From Opitutia bacterium (GTDB taxonomy: Bacteria; Verrucomicrobiota; Verrucomicrobiia; Opitutales; Opitutaceae): a stretch of DNA of 32,533 nucleotides. The stretch spans positions 1-32,533 of the forward strand of contig CANJIU010000106.1 in assembly GCA_947474365.1 (NCBI GenBank), in the 5' to 3' direction. The notes beneath the pieces are model-generated. The model ran no database searches, was not told the origin of the DNA, and was given only the letters and a program-made list of their open reading frames with translations. This document shows, piece after piece, positions 16,445 to 24,733 of this stretch; position 1 is the stretch's first letter, and each line of letters begins with the position of its first letter. Both the position numbers and the translations under genes were made by a program.

Positions 16445-18180
16445 TCCGCGGGCGCCGATTCGTTGATCCGGCGCGGGGGTGGCCGGTCGGATCGTTTCTC
16501 GTTCTTCTTATCCTGACATTCCTGCCGTGCTCCGCGTCGCGGCTCCTCGCCGCTGCTCCGGTGCTTGATCAGATTTATCCCGTTGCCGTGCCTGTCGGGG
16601 CCACGACGGCAGTGGCGGCGGCCGGCAAGATCGGGACATGGCCTCCGCAGGTCTGGACAGATGCACCGGGAATCACGTTTCACGCCGAGAAAGCCGCCGG
16701 CCAGTTCAACGTTGAGGTCGGCCCGGATACGCCGATCGGCCCGCATCTGATCCGCGTTTATAATGAAACCGGGGCGAGCGCACCGCGGTTTGTAATCGTG
16801 ACCGCCGGGCCACAGGGGACGGAGGTCGAGCCCAACGATGAATTTACCAAGCCTCAGGTGGTCGAATACCTGCCGATCGCGATCAACGGGCGCCTGAACA
16901 AGGGCGGCGATGTGGATTCGTTCGCCGTCACACTTGACGCCGGCCAGACGTTGATTGCGTCGGTCGAGGCCTACGTGCTCGCCTCGCCCGTCGATGCCGT
17001 GCTGCGCTTGGTGGATACGCAGGGACTGGAGCTGGCGCTCAACCACGACGACGGGCGCACGCTCGATCCGAAGCTCGTCTGGACGGCGAAAACGGCCGGC
17101 ACCTATGTGTTGCAGCTTTTCGGTTTTGCGCATCCGGCCACGGCCGACGTGAAATTCACCGGCAGCGATGCCTGCGTCTACCGACTGCACCTCTCGCGTG
17201 GGCCGCACCTGGGGTACACGGTTCCGCTGGGGCTGCCGCGGGCGAAGCCGGCCAAGCTACGCGTGTTCGGATGGAATTTAGGTGAGCTCGTCGGGCGGGA
17301 ATTCGAGGTGGACGCGGCGGCATCCACCGCTGATTCAAGTCAGGTGACGTGGCACCGGCCTGAGTTCGAAAACGGGCTCGCGCTTCCGGTGGTCGACGGA
17401 CCGGAGTGGGAGGAGGCTAATTTCCCCAGGCGGGTCGGAGAAGAGCCGGCACCGGCTCCGCCTTTTGCGGTGACCGGTTGCATCGAGAAGATCGGCGAGG
17501 AGGATCGCTTTGGTTTTACGGCGGCCAAGGGAGATAAACTGGTGCTCGAACTCCAGTCGGCGGCACTCGGTTTTCCGTTGGATGCGTGGCTCGCGATTCA
17601 GGACGCCACTGGCAAGGAATTAGTCCGGAACGATGATGTTTCCAGCGCGGATCCGTTGCTCGAATGGACGGCGCCGGCAACCGGTTCGTACACGGCCGTG
17701 GTGGGGAGCGTGCTCCATCGCGCTGGGCCCGATCATCTTTATCGCCTGAGTCTCCGGTCCGCACGCCCGCGACTTGAGGCGATCATCGCCGAGTCCGGTT
17801 TCGCCATCGAACCGGGCAAGACGGTCAAAATCAAAATCACCGCCCGACGCGTGCAGGGATTCAACGCCAAGGTGACGTTTTCGGCGGTGGACTTGCCCGC
17901 AGGATTGACCTCGAGCCCGGTCGAACTCGGCGGAACCGAAAAGGAGGTCACGGTCGAGTTGACCGCTGCGACCGATGCCCCGCCGTTCAATGGTCCCGTT
18001 CAAATCCAATTTCATGAGGAAAACTCCGAGGCCATCCAGTTGGCGATTCATGAAATGGCGTCGACGACGCTGAACAACGGTGTCCCGCAGGGTTTTCGTG
18101 ATCTGGTGATTCGGTCGACGGACAAGATTTGGCTGACGGTGCTGGCCGCGCCCAAGCCGAAGCCGGCGGAGGAAAAGTAG
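16441..18180 (+). CDS. Secreted protein with PPC (pre-peptidase C-terminal) domains
   Basis: 579 residues from a TTG start that overlaps the previous stop (TTGA). No ATG or GTG lies before the signal peptide (about residues 18-40, SFLVLLILTFLPCSASRLLAAA), so TTG at 16441 is the best start. Two regions fit PPC-type beta-sandwich domains: about 130-240 (EVEPNDEFTKPQ, GDVDSFAVTLDAGQTLIASVEA) and about 340-440 (EEDRFGFTAAKGDKLVLELQS, YTAVVGSV). A beta-rich tail follows. No peptidase domain is present. Proteins of this build are frequent third partners of DUF1553-DUF1501 pairs; they may bind polymer or protein at the cell surface. The function is unknown. Confidence 0.85.
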   Translation: MIRGRRFVDPARGWPVGSFLVLLILTFLPCSASRLLAAAPVLDQIYPVAVPVGATTAVAAAGKIGTWPPQVWTDAPGITFHAEKAAGQFNVEVGPDTPIGPHLIRVYNETGASAPRFVIVTAGPQGTEVEPNDEFTKPQVVEYLPIAINGRLNKGGDVDSFAVTLDAGQTLIASVEAYVLASPVDAVLRLVDTQGLELALNHDDGRTLDPKLVWTAKTAGTYVLQLFGFAHPATADVKFTGSDACVYRLHLSRGPHLGYTVPLGLPRAKPAKLRVFGWNLGELVGREFEVDAAASTADSSQVTWHRPEFENGLALPVVDGPEWEEANFPRRVGEEPAPAPPFAVTGCIEKIGEEDRFGFTAAKGDKLVLELQSAALGFPLDAWLAIQDATGKELVRNDDVSSADPLLEWTAPATGSYTAVVGSVLHRAGPDHLYRLSLRSARPRLEAIIAESGFAIEPGKTVKIKITARRVQGFNAKVTFSAVDLPAGLTSSPVELGGTEKEVTVELTAATDAPPFNGPVQIQFHEENSEAIQLAIHEMASTTLNNGVPQGFRDLVIRSTDKIWLTVLAAPKPKPAEEK

Positions 18181-18183
18181 GCC

Positions 18184-18204
18184 GCCCCGCCGCAGCGGTG
18201 GGGC
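18184..18204 (+). terminator. GC-rich hairpin after the PPC-domain gene
   Basis: GCCCCGCC (18184-18191) pairs with GGTGGGGC (18197-18204), with one G-U pair, around GCAGC, 3 bases after the stop codon. No T-run follows, so it may attenuate or protect the RNA end rather than terminate. Confidence 0.35.
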
Positions 18205-18276
18205 GCATCCACCCCCTGTGCCCACCGAGCTTCTCTGCCCTTTACATCCCGTCGGATTGTGACGTCTTCTGCTACC

Positions 18277-19647
18277 ATGATTCCGCCGGCCGAGAACCGT
18301 CCCATCCCCCGCCGGAGATTTGTCGCGACCGCGGCCGCGGCGTGGCTGGCTGCGCGCGGCTTGGGGAGTGCGCGCGGCGCGGAGGCGGCGGCTCCGGTTG
18401 ACGCGAGCAAGCTCGCGAAACTTGGCGGCCCCAAGGCGGTGCGGAGCAAACCGGGACCGTGGGTGCGGTGGGATGTGCGCGAACAGAAGCAGGTGGCTGA
18501 GGCCATCGCGCAGACGTCGCTGTTCTACTGGCTCGGCCGCGGCGCCAACAAGCAGACCGCGCTCTTCATCGAACGCTTCAAACAACACTGTCCGCGCGAG
18601 CACGTCGTGACGTGTTCCTCGGGCACCGCGGCGGTACACATTGCGATTGCGGCCGCGGGGATCGGCCCGGGCGACGAAGTCATCACGACGCCCATCACGG
18701 ATCTCGGCACGGTGGCGGGCATTTTGTTTCAACAGGGCGTGCCAGTCTTCGCCGACCTCGGTGCGGCGACCTACAACCTCGATCCGGTCGCCGTCGAGCG
18801 CGCGATCACTCCGAAGACGAAGGCGATCATCGCGGTCCATCTTTGCGGTACACCGTGCGACCTCTCGGCGCTCCGGGCGATTGCCGACAAACACCACCTC
18901 ATCCTCATTGAGGACTGCGCGCAGGCCTGGGGCGCGAAATTCCGCGGCCGGCCGATCGGCACGGTTGGCGACGTGGCGTGTTTTTCGCTGATGAACTCGA
19001 AGCACATCGGCACCGGCGACGGCGGCGTGGTGGCGTCGAGCGATCCGCGGATCGGGCCGGCGCTGCTGAAATTTGCGGACAAGGGCAACGACCGCACCGC
19101 GCCCGGCTACACGTGGGACAAGACTGCGGTCCTGGCGACGAACTACCGGATGAGCGAGCTGCAGGCGGCGTTTGGCGCTGTCCAATTGGCGCGACTCGAC
19201 GGTATTGCGGCAAAACGCGCGGCCCTCGGCCGCGCGCTGATCGCGGAGATTTCCGGACTGCCCGCTGTCGTGCCGCCCGATTTGCCGGCGAACGATCGCG
19301 GTACGTTCTGGTTTTTCTACTTCCGGCTGCGACTCGAACGGCTGAAGTGCTCGCGCGCCGAGTTCGTCGAGGTGGTGAAGGCCGAGGGCGCGCCAATGTC
19401 GGCGGGTTATATTCCGGTTCCCATCTACCAGCTGCCGTTTTTCCAAAATCATAGCTTCTTCGCCGGCCGCTGGCCGATCCGGGAAATGGGCCTCACGACG
19501 ATGGACTACGCGCGCGTGCGTTGCCCGGAAGCGGAGGCGATTTTGACAACAGGCGTGCATTTTTCGCTCAACGAGTCGATGGACGAAGCCTACGTGCGCG
19601 AAATCGGCGCGGCCGTGCGCAAGGTTGCGAAACATTTTTCCGCCTGA
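18277..19647 (+). CDS. Tat-exported DegT/DnrJ/EryC1-type aminotransferase homologue
   Basis: 456 residues from ATG 18277 (a GTG at 18259 is also in frame). The first ~35 residues form a twin-arginine signal (PRRRFVATAAAAWLAARGLG). The remainder is a full-length type I PLP fold: SSGTAAVHIAI (cofactor phosphate region), GDEVITTPIT, AIIAVHLCGTPCDL, LIEDCAQAWGA, and FSLMNSKHIGTGDGG with the probable Schiff-base lysine K242. Family members transaminate nucleotide-linked keto sugars in the cytoplasm; this one appears to be exported folded, with PLP bound. Substrates outside the cytoplasm are unknown. Tat-tagged DegT proteins may be a recurrent feature of this phylum (recollection, not checked). A secreted propeller protein gene follows 74 bases downstream. 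Confidence 0.9.
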   Translation: MIPPAENRPIPRRRFVATAAAAWLAARGLGSARGAEAAAPVDASKLAKLGGPKAVRSKPGPWVRWDVREQKQVAEAIAQTSLFYWLGRGANKQTALFIERFKQHCPREHVVTCSSGTAAVHIAIAAAGIGPGDEVITTPITDLGTVAGILFQQGVPVFADLGAATYNLDPVAVERAITPKTKAIIAVHLCGTPCDLSALRAIADKHHLILIEDCAQAWGAKFRGRPIGTVGDVACFSLMNSKHIGTGDGGVVASSDPRIGPALLKFADKGNDRTAPGYTWDKTAVLATNYRMSELQAAFGAVQLARLDGIAAKRAALGRALIAEISGLPAVVPPDLPANDRGTFWFFYFRLRLERLKCSRAEFVEVVKAEGAPMSAGYIPVPIYQLPFFQNHSFFAGRWPIREMGLTTMDYARVRCPEAEAILTTGVHFSLNESMDEAYVREIGAAVRKVAKHFSA

Positions 19648-19721
19648 ACCGCGGCCGGCTTGCGAGGACAGTTTTGAGCTTGGTCTCCCCGGGTGGCGAC
19701 CCAGAGTTGGCGGAACCGGCC

Positions 19722-21638
19722 ATGCGTTTCCTTTCCCGCGTCCTGTTCGTCATCGTCGCGACGCTCACGTTTGGCGCGCGCGCCCAGGCCGGCTCGCGTG
19801 CGCTTGGCGACGGCTTCATCGACCACGGGGTGGCGACGGCGCTCAGTCAACATCGTGGGATGGTCGCGACGAGCGACGGGGAGGGGCGCGACGTGATGCT
19901 CGTCTGGCTCTACGATCATCGTGGTGGCTATGCGTTGCTGATGATCGACGCGGAGACAGGGAAGTCCGATCAGTTTGCCACGCCGTATCCGTGGGCGGGC
20001 GACGGGCCCTTCGCGTCGCTGCTTTCCCGCGCGGGCAAGTACTACACAGTTTTCGGCAGCCACTTCAGCGAGTTCGACCCGGCTAAACGCGCATTCACGT
20101 TCTTCAAGAAAACCGCGCCGCAGATGGCGATGAGCCTGACCGAAGCCAGCAATGGGAAGATCTGGGCCGCGACCTATCCCAATACGGGCGTTGTTTCCTT
20201 TGATCCCGCCACCCGGGAACTGCGGGAGGTGCCCTCCGCCAACAAGGAAAACTGGCTGCAATATCCCCGCAGCATCGCGGTTGACGCCGCGGGCTGGGTC
20301 TATGTCGGCATCGGGTCCACCGCCGCGCAAATCCTCGCGCACAACCCGAGCGACGGTTCGACGCGCGCCTTTCTTGCCACGCCAGATCGTGCACCGGGCT
20401 ACGCCGTGGCCTGGCATGACCAAAGCGGCAAGGTGTTTGGCGAAGTGCCGGGCGCGGGCGGGTCGAAGTGGTTCGAACTGTCTGCCGGCACGGCGCGGCC
20501 GCTCGCCGCGAAGCCAGCGCTCCGTCCGTTTACTCACATCGCGGGCGACCAGGGACTTTTCCACCGACGCTTCCCGAGCGGGAAAAACGCGAATGAGTGC
20601 GACACCATCATCCGTTCACTCACCGTTGGCGATCCGCGGCGTGGGGGGACGAAGACTGTGACGTTCGACTACACGAGCGAAGGCGCCCATGTCATCGCGC
20701 TGATGGCGGCGCCCGACGGCTCCATCACTGGCGGCACGGCGTTTCCGATGCGCATGTTTCGCTTCAGTCCGGGGCGCGACGCCTGGGAGAACTGGCCGGC
20801 ACACGGACAGTTCAACACCGTCGCCGTGCAGGGAGACCGGTTTTTCGTCGGTGGCTACCCCCACGGTTTTCTCCTCGAATGGAATCCCGCCGCGCCCTGG
20901 GCGCAGACCGACCAGTCCAAATCCGCCGGCAATCCACGTTACCTCACGCTATGCGAGCCGACCATCTACCGCCCGCACGATCTGCTCGCGCTGCCGGACG
21001 GCCACACGATCGTGATGGCCGGCACGCCGGGTTACGGCCTCACCGGCGGTGGCCTGCTCCTCTGGGATCGCGAGACCCAGACGCGCACGCTCCTCACCCA
21101 CGAGCAATTGCTGCCGCAGCAATCGACGATGAGCCTCGTGGCAGTGTCGGAGGGTAAGTTTCTGGGCGGCGCGACGGTCGGTGCTGGCACCGGCGGCGAG
21201 ACGAAGGCACGGGAGGCCGAACTGTACTTATTCGATGTCGCGGCGAAGAAGATCGAGTGGCATGCGCCGGTGTTTCCGGGGGCGCAGACTTACACCGAAC
21301 TTGCGCCGGCGCCCCGCGGCCTGATCTATGGCTTCGTCGATCGCTCGAAGTTTTTCGTGTTCGATCCCGCAAAGCGTGTGGTCGTCCACACGGAGGAGTT
21401 GAAGGCGCGATTTGGCTCGGTGGTCACGGGACAAGGACCGCGGGCCTTTGTGCGCGACGAGCGCGGTCGGACATTCGTGCTCTTCGCCAAGAGCGTGGCC
21501 CGGGTCGTCGACGACACTTACGAGGTGAAATTGCTCGCCAGCGCGCCGGTGACCATCAGTGCCGGAGGTGACATCCTGGGGCAGCGCCTTTATTTCGCCG
21601 CCGGCTCCCATGTCTACAGTTGTGCCTTGCCGGAATAG
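19722..21638 (+). CDS. Secreted beta-propeller-like protein of unknown function
   Basis: 638 residues. A clear signal peptide covers residues 1-23 (FLSRVLFVIVATLTFGARAQA). The rest shows repeated blade-like strands, e.g. MIDAETGKSDQF, VSFDPATRELREV, LLWDRETQTRTLL, LYLFDVAAKKIEW and FVFDPAKRVVV, as in NHL/YncE-like propellers. No catalytic motif is visible. It follows the Tat-exported DegT homologue on the same strand and may be cotranscribed with it, so the pair may act together outside the cytoplasm. I cannot name the family. Confidence 0.75.
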   Translation: MRFLSRVLFVIVATLTFGARAQAGSRALGDGFIDHGVATALSQHRGMVATSDGEGRDVMLVWLYDHRGGYALLMIDAETGKSDQFATPYPWAGDGPFASLLSRAGKYYTVFGSHFSEFDPAKRAFTFFKKTAPQMAMSLTEASNGKIWAATYPNTGVVSFDPATRELREVPSANKENWLQYPRSIAVDAAGWVYVGIGSTAAQILAHNPSDGSTRAFLATPDRAPGYAVAWHDQSGKVFGEVPGAGGSKWFELSAGTARPLAAKPALRPFTHIAGDQGLFHRRFPSGKNANECDTIIRSLTVGDPRRGGTKTVTFDYTSEGAHVIALMAAPDGSITGGTAFPMRMFRFSPGRDAWENWPAHGQFNTVAVQGDRFFVGGYPHGFLLEWNPAAPWAQTDQSKSAGNPRYLTLCEPTIYRPHDLLALPDGHTIVMAGTPGYGLTGGGLLLWDRETQTRTLLTHEQLLPQQSTMSLVAVSEGKFLGGATVGAGTGGETKAREAELYLFDVAAKKIEWHAPVFPGAQTYTELAPAPRGLIYGFVDRSKFFVFDPAKRVVVHTEELKARFGSVVTGQGPRAFVRDERGRTFVLFAKSVARVVDDTYEVKLLASAPVTISAGGDILGQRLYFAAGSHVYSCALPE

Positions 21639-21661
21639 CGGCATGCCGCGGTGTGGTTTTT
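21638..21661 (+). terminator. Possible terminator after the propeller gene
   Basis: A palindrome GCGGCATGCCGC (21638-21649) begins on the last base of the stop codon and is followed after 6 bases by a short T-run (21656-21661). The loop is tight and the T-run short, so this is weak. Confidence 0.3.
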
Positions 21662-21718
21662 CATTCGAACATGCCGGTCCAATCCGACAGAAACATCTGA
21701 CCCTGCCGCCTTACGCTC

Positions 21719-22549
21719 ATGAACAATCAACTTGCCGCCCTCGACCAAGCCAAGAGCACCCTCATCGACCTCGGGATAAAGTTCGGCCCAAAGGTGTTTG
21801 TGGCCGGCCTCATTTTGACCGTTGGCTTCTTTGTCGGACGGGCCTTGGGCAAGATTCTGCAGAGGTGGCTGCTCAAGCTCGACCTCGAGCCGCCGGTGCG
21901 GACTTTGATCGTCCGCGCCGCCCGGTTCGTGGTGCTGGCGTTGTTTTCAGTCATGGCCCTGCAGAACCTCGGCGTCGATCTTCTGCCTCTGATCGCCGGT
22001 CTCAGCGTCGTGGGGGCCGGCGTCGCGCTCGCGATGCAAGGCGTGCTCGGCAATCTTGTGGCCGGGCTGACGATCATTTTCACCAAGCCGTTCCGTGTCG
22101 GCGAATACGTCGCCATGTTGGGAGTCGAGGGTCGCGTCGAGGCGATTAATCTCTTCTCGACCCGGCTGAGCCACGCCGATCAGTCGATCGTGGTGGTCCC
22201 GAACCGGAAAATTGTCGGCGAAATTCTCCACAATTATGGGCGGATTCGGCAGCTCGATTTGTCGGTGGGCGTCGCCTACGCCACCGATCTCAACCGCGCG
22301 CTGGCGGCGGTGAACGACGTCCTCCGGGCCAGCCCGCTCGCGCTCAAGGAGCCCGCCCCGCTGGTGGGCGTCACGGCGCTCGCCGATTCGTCGATCAACA
22401 TCGCAGTCAAGCCGTGGGTCAACGTGCCCGATCACGCGGCCGCCTGCGCCGCGATCAACAAGGGCATCGTGGAGAAATTTCGGGAGATTAACGTCGAGAT
22501 TCCGTTTCCGCAGCGGGAGATCCGGCTGCTGGGCGGTTCCGCCGCGTAG
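21719..22549 (+). CDS. MscS-family small-conductance mechanosensitive channel
   Basis: 276 residues, close to the 286 of Escherichia coli MscS. Membrane helices lie at about 24-45 and 62-80, with a pore-lining TM3 at about 92-128 (LIAGLSVVGAGVALAMQG, then GNLVAGLTIIF). The family hallmark FTKPFRVGEYV follows. The beta domain (VEAINLFSTRL, VVVPNRKI) and alpha-beta C-terminal domain (IPFPQREIRLL) are complete. The channel opens on membrane tension and lets solutes out under hypo-osmotic shock. It stands alone, convergent with the lipoprotein gene 49 bases downstream. Confidence 0.95.
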   Translation: MNNQLAALDQAKSTLIDLGIKFGPKVFVAGLILTVGFFVGRALGKILQRWLLKLDLEPPVRTLIVRAARFVVLALFSVMALQNLGVDLLPLIAGLSVVGAGVALAMQGVLGNLVAGLTIIFTKPFRVGEYVAMLGVEGRVEAINLFSTRLSHADQSIVVVPNRKIVGEILHNYGRIRQLDLSVGVAYATDLNRALAAVNDVLRASPLALKEPAPLVGVTALADSSINIAVKPWVNVPDHAAACAAINKGIVEKFREINVEIPFPQREIRLLGGSAA

Positions 22550-22598
22550 GAGACGGTTTCGGTTGCAACGGGAATTTGCCCGTGGAGGTGCGCGATGG

Positions 22599-23270
22599 TC
22601 AGACTCCCGGGCGATACCAGAAATCCGCGACTTTCGGCGTGAAGGTAATCGTGGCTCCGGGTTGTGCCGCTGTGGCCGGAAGAATCACGTCGAAGGGCTG
22701 GGTCGGATACAAGCCGTCGGGAAACGGTAGTTGGGCCGTGTAGCTGCCGTAGTAACTCGTTCGGGGCAGAGGGGCGTCGAAGGGGAGCGTCACCGGTTTC
22801 TTTTTCGAATCCTGGGTCACCTCCCATTCAGACGTTACGCCCCAGTCCTTGCCGCCCTGGCGAAAGTGAACCTCCTTGCCGGTGAACTGCACGATCGCGT
22901 CGTCGTTGAAAACCACGACGAGGGTGACGCGGCCTTTCTCATCGAGCATCCGGCCGCTGACCCGCAGCTGGGCGGCTCGCCCGGATTGAACCATCAGTTC
23001 AAGCGTGTCGTCAGGAGGATGGTTGGAAAAGTTCAAAACTTTGCCGGGTCCTCGCGGCGCAAAATAGGTGAAATGCTGATGCGTGGCGCACCCGGCCACG
23101 AGCAGCCCGAGGCAGACGCACAGCGCGGGGAACCGCGGAGGAACTCGTGGGCGGCCAAGTATCGTCGTTCGATCGTCGTGTGTGGCGGCGTTGGTCGCGG
23201 GCGACGGAGACCGGAAACTCCGGAAGTTTGGAACGGGAGGCATTGCGGGGCGGACCGGAGACGAGGACAC
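22599..23270 (-). CDS. Putative lipoprotein, unknown function
   Basis: 223 residues from ATG 23270, or 214 from ATG 23243. A lipobox LLVAGC sits after a hydrophobic stretch, with the cysteine at 61 or 52, giving an unusually long n-region that neither start removes. The mature part is beta-rich with no recognised domain, except that its last third (LPFPDGLYPTQPFDVILPATAAQ) looks like an immunoglobulin-like sandwich. It is convergent with the channel gene and divergent from the pectate-lyase-like gene; a 20-bp palindrome lies just upstream of the start. Confidence 0.7.
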   Translation of the reverse strand: MSSSPVRPAMPPVPNFRSFRSPSPATNAATHDDRTTILGRPRVPPRFPALCVCLGLLVAGCATHQHFTYFAPRGPGKVLNFSNHPPDDTLELMVQSGRAAQLRVSGRMLDEKGRVTLVVVFNDDAIVQFTGKEVHFRQGGKDWGVTSEWEVTQDSKKKPVTLPFDAPLPRTSYYGSYTAQLPFPDGLYPTQPFDVILPATAAQPGATITFTPKVADFWYRPGV

Positions 23271-23278
23271 GGACCTGA

Positions 23279-23298
23279 TCCGTTTGGTGTCAAACGGA
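23279..23298. promoter_or_regulatory. Perfect 8-4-8 palindrome in a divergent intergenic region
   Basis: TCCGTTTG (23279-23286) and CAAACGGA (23291-23298) are perfect inverted arms around GTGT. The site lies between divergent genes, 9 bases upstream of ATG 23270. Size and position fit an operator for a dimeric regulator (for example of LacI type), but the regulator is not in the window. Confidence 0.45.
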
Positions 23299-23455
23299 GA
23301 ATTCCCTTGTCTCCGCCTCGACTTCCAGCGGGACGAAGGTGCCGGCCGGTCTGCGAACTGTTGGATTTACCGCGTGGCGTCCGTGACCCGCGTGCCTGCA
23401 AAATGTGCGCCGTGTTTGCGTGACCGCACCGGGGGATGGGGACTACCTTGCGGAT

Positions 23456-24724
23456 ATGCCGCTGTCCCGCCTGCGCCTCGTCGTCCGTCTCGCCTGCGTC
23501 CTTGTCACGTTTGTTTCGGCCGACGTGGCGCTGGCGAAGAAAAATCCTTCGAGCAGCCCGACGGTGACGGCGGTGCCCGGGGCGCCGGGAGTGGTCAACC
23601 ACTCGGCCCTGTGGGATGAATTTGTGGCGGGCCGCAAGAACGGAACGGAATCGACGCTGCTCGATTTCTCCTATGCGGGGTACCACCACGGCGAGGTTGG
23701 CATCCCCACGCCAGACCTGAAGGTTTTCGTTGTTACCGACTTCGGTGCCGTGGCCGATGATGGCAAGGACGACCAGGATGCGGTGCAACGGACCATCGAC
23801 GCGGCCGCGGCCAATGGCGGTGGAATCGTCTTTTTTCCTCCCGGCGTTTTCCAGTTTTTCACCGACATCGACAAGCGGGTCGCGATGACGATTCCCACTG
23901 GGCATATTGTCCTGCGCGGCAGCGGGGCCACCCGCGGCGGCACGGTTCTGTTCCAATACCATCACGGAATCGTCCTCTCTCCCGAGAAGGAAAAGGACGG
24001 CTTTACTACCGCCACCGGCGTGGTGCCTCTCCTCACGTTCAAAGGTGCCGCACCCGATGGCGCCCGAAAGGTGCTGACCCCGATCACCGCTGATGCGCCG
24101 CGAAATGCCCTCGTGCTGGAGGTCGCCGACGGTCGCGCGCTCCGGCCCGGCCAATATGTTACGGTCTCCGTGGGCGACGGGATTCCCGCCGCGAAGGACA
24201 TGCTCACGCCGTACGAACCGCCCAAGGAATGGTCACGCCTTATCCGGAGCGGCGTGAAGTGGAACGAGATTCACCAGATAAAGAGCGTGGACGGAAATCG
24301 GGTGACGCTGGCCGAGCCGCTCAAGATCGCGGCGAAAGTCGCCTACCGATCGTTCCTCGGAACGTTCGCTCCCGTGGAGGAGATCGGCGTGGAGGATATC
24401 TGTTTCATGGGGAATTTTCTCGGCAACTTCATCCATCACCGGAGCGGGTTGGAAGACTTCGGGTGGGCGGCGGTCGATGGCATCAAGAACGCGGCCAACG
24501 TATGGGTGCGTCGGGTCAGCGCGATCAACGTGAACCAGGTATTCAACATCGATACCGTGTTCTCCTCGTCGTTTCTCATGATCCGAAGTGCCGGTGCCAC
24601 GGGCCACGAGAGTTTCATCCAGTCCCGGTGCTCCCATAACCTCATCGGACTTTACCAGGACGAGAGTGAAGGCGTGCTGCACAACTTCACCATTCGCGCC
24701 ACTTCTGCGGGCACGGTGGCCTAG
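23456..24724 (+). CDS. Pectate-lyase-like beta-helix protein, N-terminal part of interrupted gene
   Basis: 422 residues from ATG 23456 to an in-frame TAG at 24722-24724. A signal peptide is visible (residues ~6-27, LRLVVRLACVLVTFVSADVALA). The Pectate_lyase_3 signature FGAVADDGKDDQDAVQRTID is followed by GGGIVFFPPGVFQF, and parallel beta-helix repeats continue to the stop. After the TAG the same frame stays open for 305 codons and continues as a matching domain, so this is one gene of 727 codons cut by a single nonsense codon. The full protein resembles the DUF4955-containing beta-helix proteins of Bacteroidetes (recollection, moderate certainty). Possible role: binding or cleavage of an acidic polysaccharide. 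The stop may be real, a sequencing error or read through. Confidence 0.8.
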   Translation: MPLSRLRLVVRLACVLVTFVSADVALAKKNPSSSPTVTAVPGAPGVVNHSALWDEFVAGRKNGTESTLLDFSYAGYHHGEVGIPTPDLKVFVVTDFGAVADDGKDDQDAVQRTIDAAAANGGGIVFFPPGVFQFFTDIDKRVAMTIPTGHIVLRGSGATRGGTVLFQYHHGIVLSPEKEKDGFTTATGVVPLLTFKGAAPDGARKVLTPITADAPRNALVLEVADGRALRPGQYVTVSVGDGIPAAKDMLTPYEPPKEWSRLIRSGVKWNEIHQIKSVDGNRVTLAEPLKIAAKVAYRSFLGTFAPVEEIGVEDICFMGNFLGNFIHHRSGLEDFGWAAVDGIKNAANVWVRRVSAINVNQVFNIDTVFSSSFLMIRSAGATGHESFIQSRCSHNLIGLYQDESEGVLHNFTIRATSAGTVA

Positions 24725-24733
24725 CGAATCAGA

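Noticed and set aside
22731..23423. Plus-strand open frame opposite the lipoprotein gene
   Set aside because: The minus-strand frame has a lipobox and signal; the plus frame has no features and is Arg/Gly-rich.
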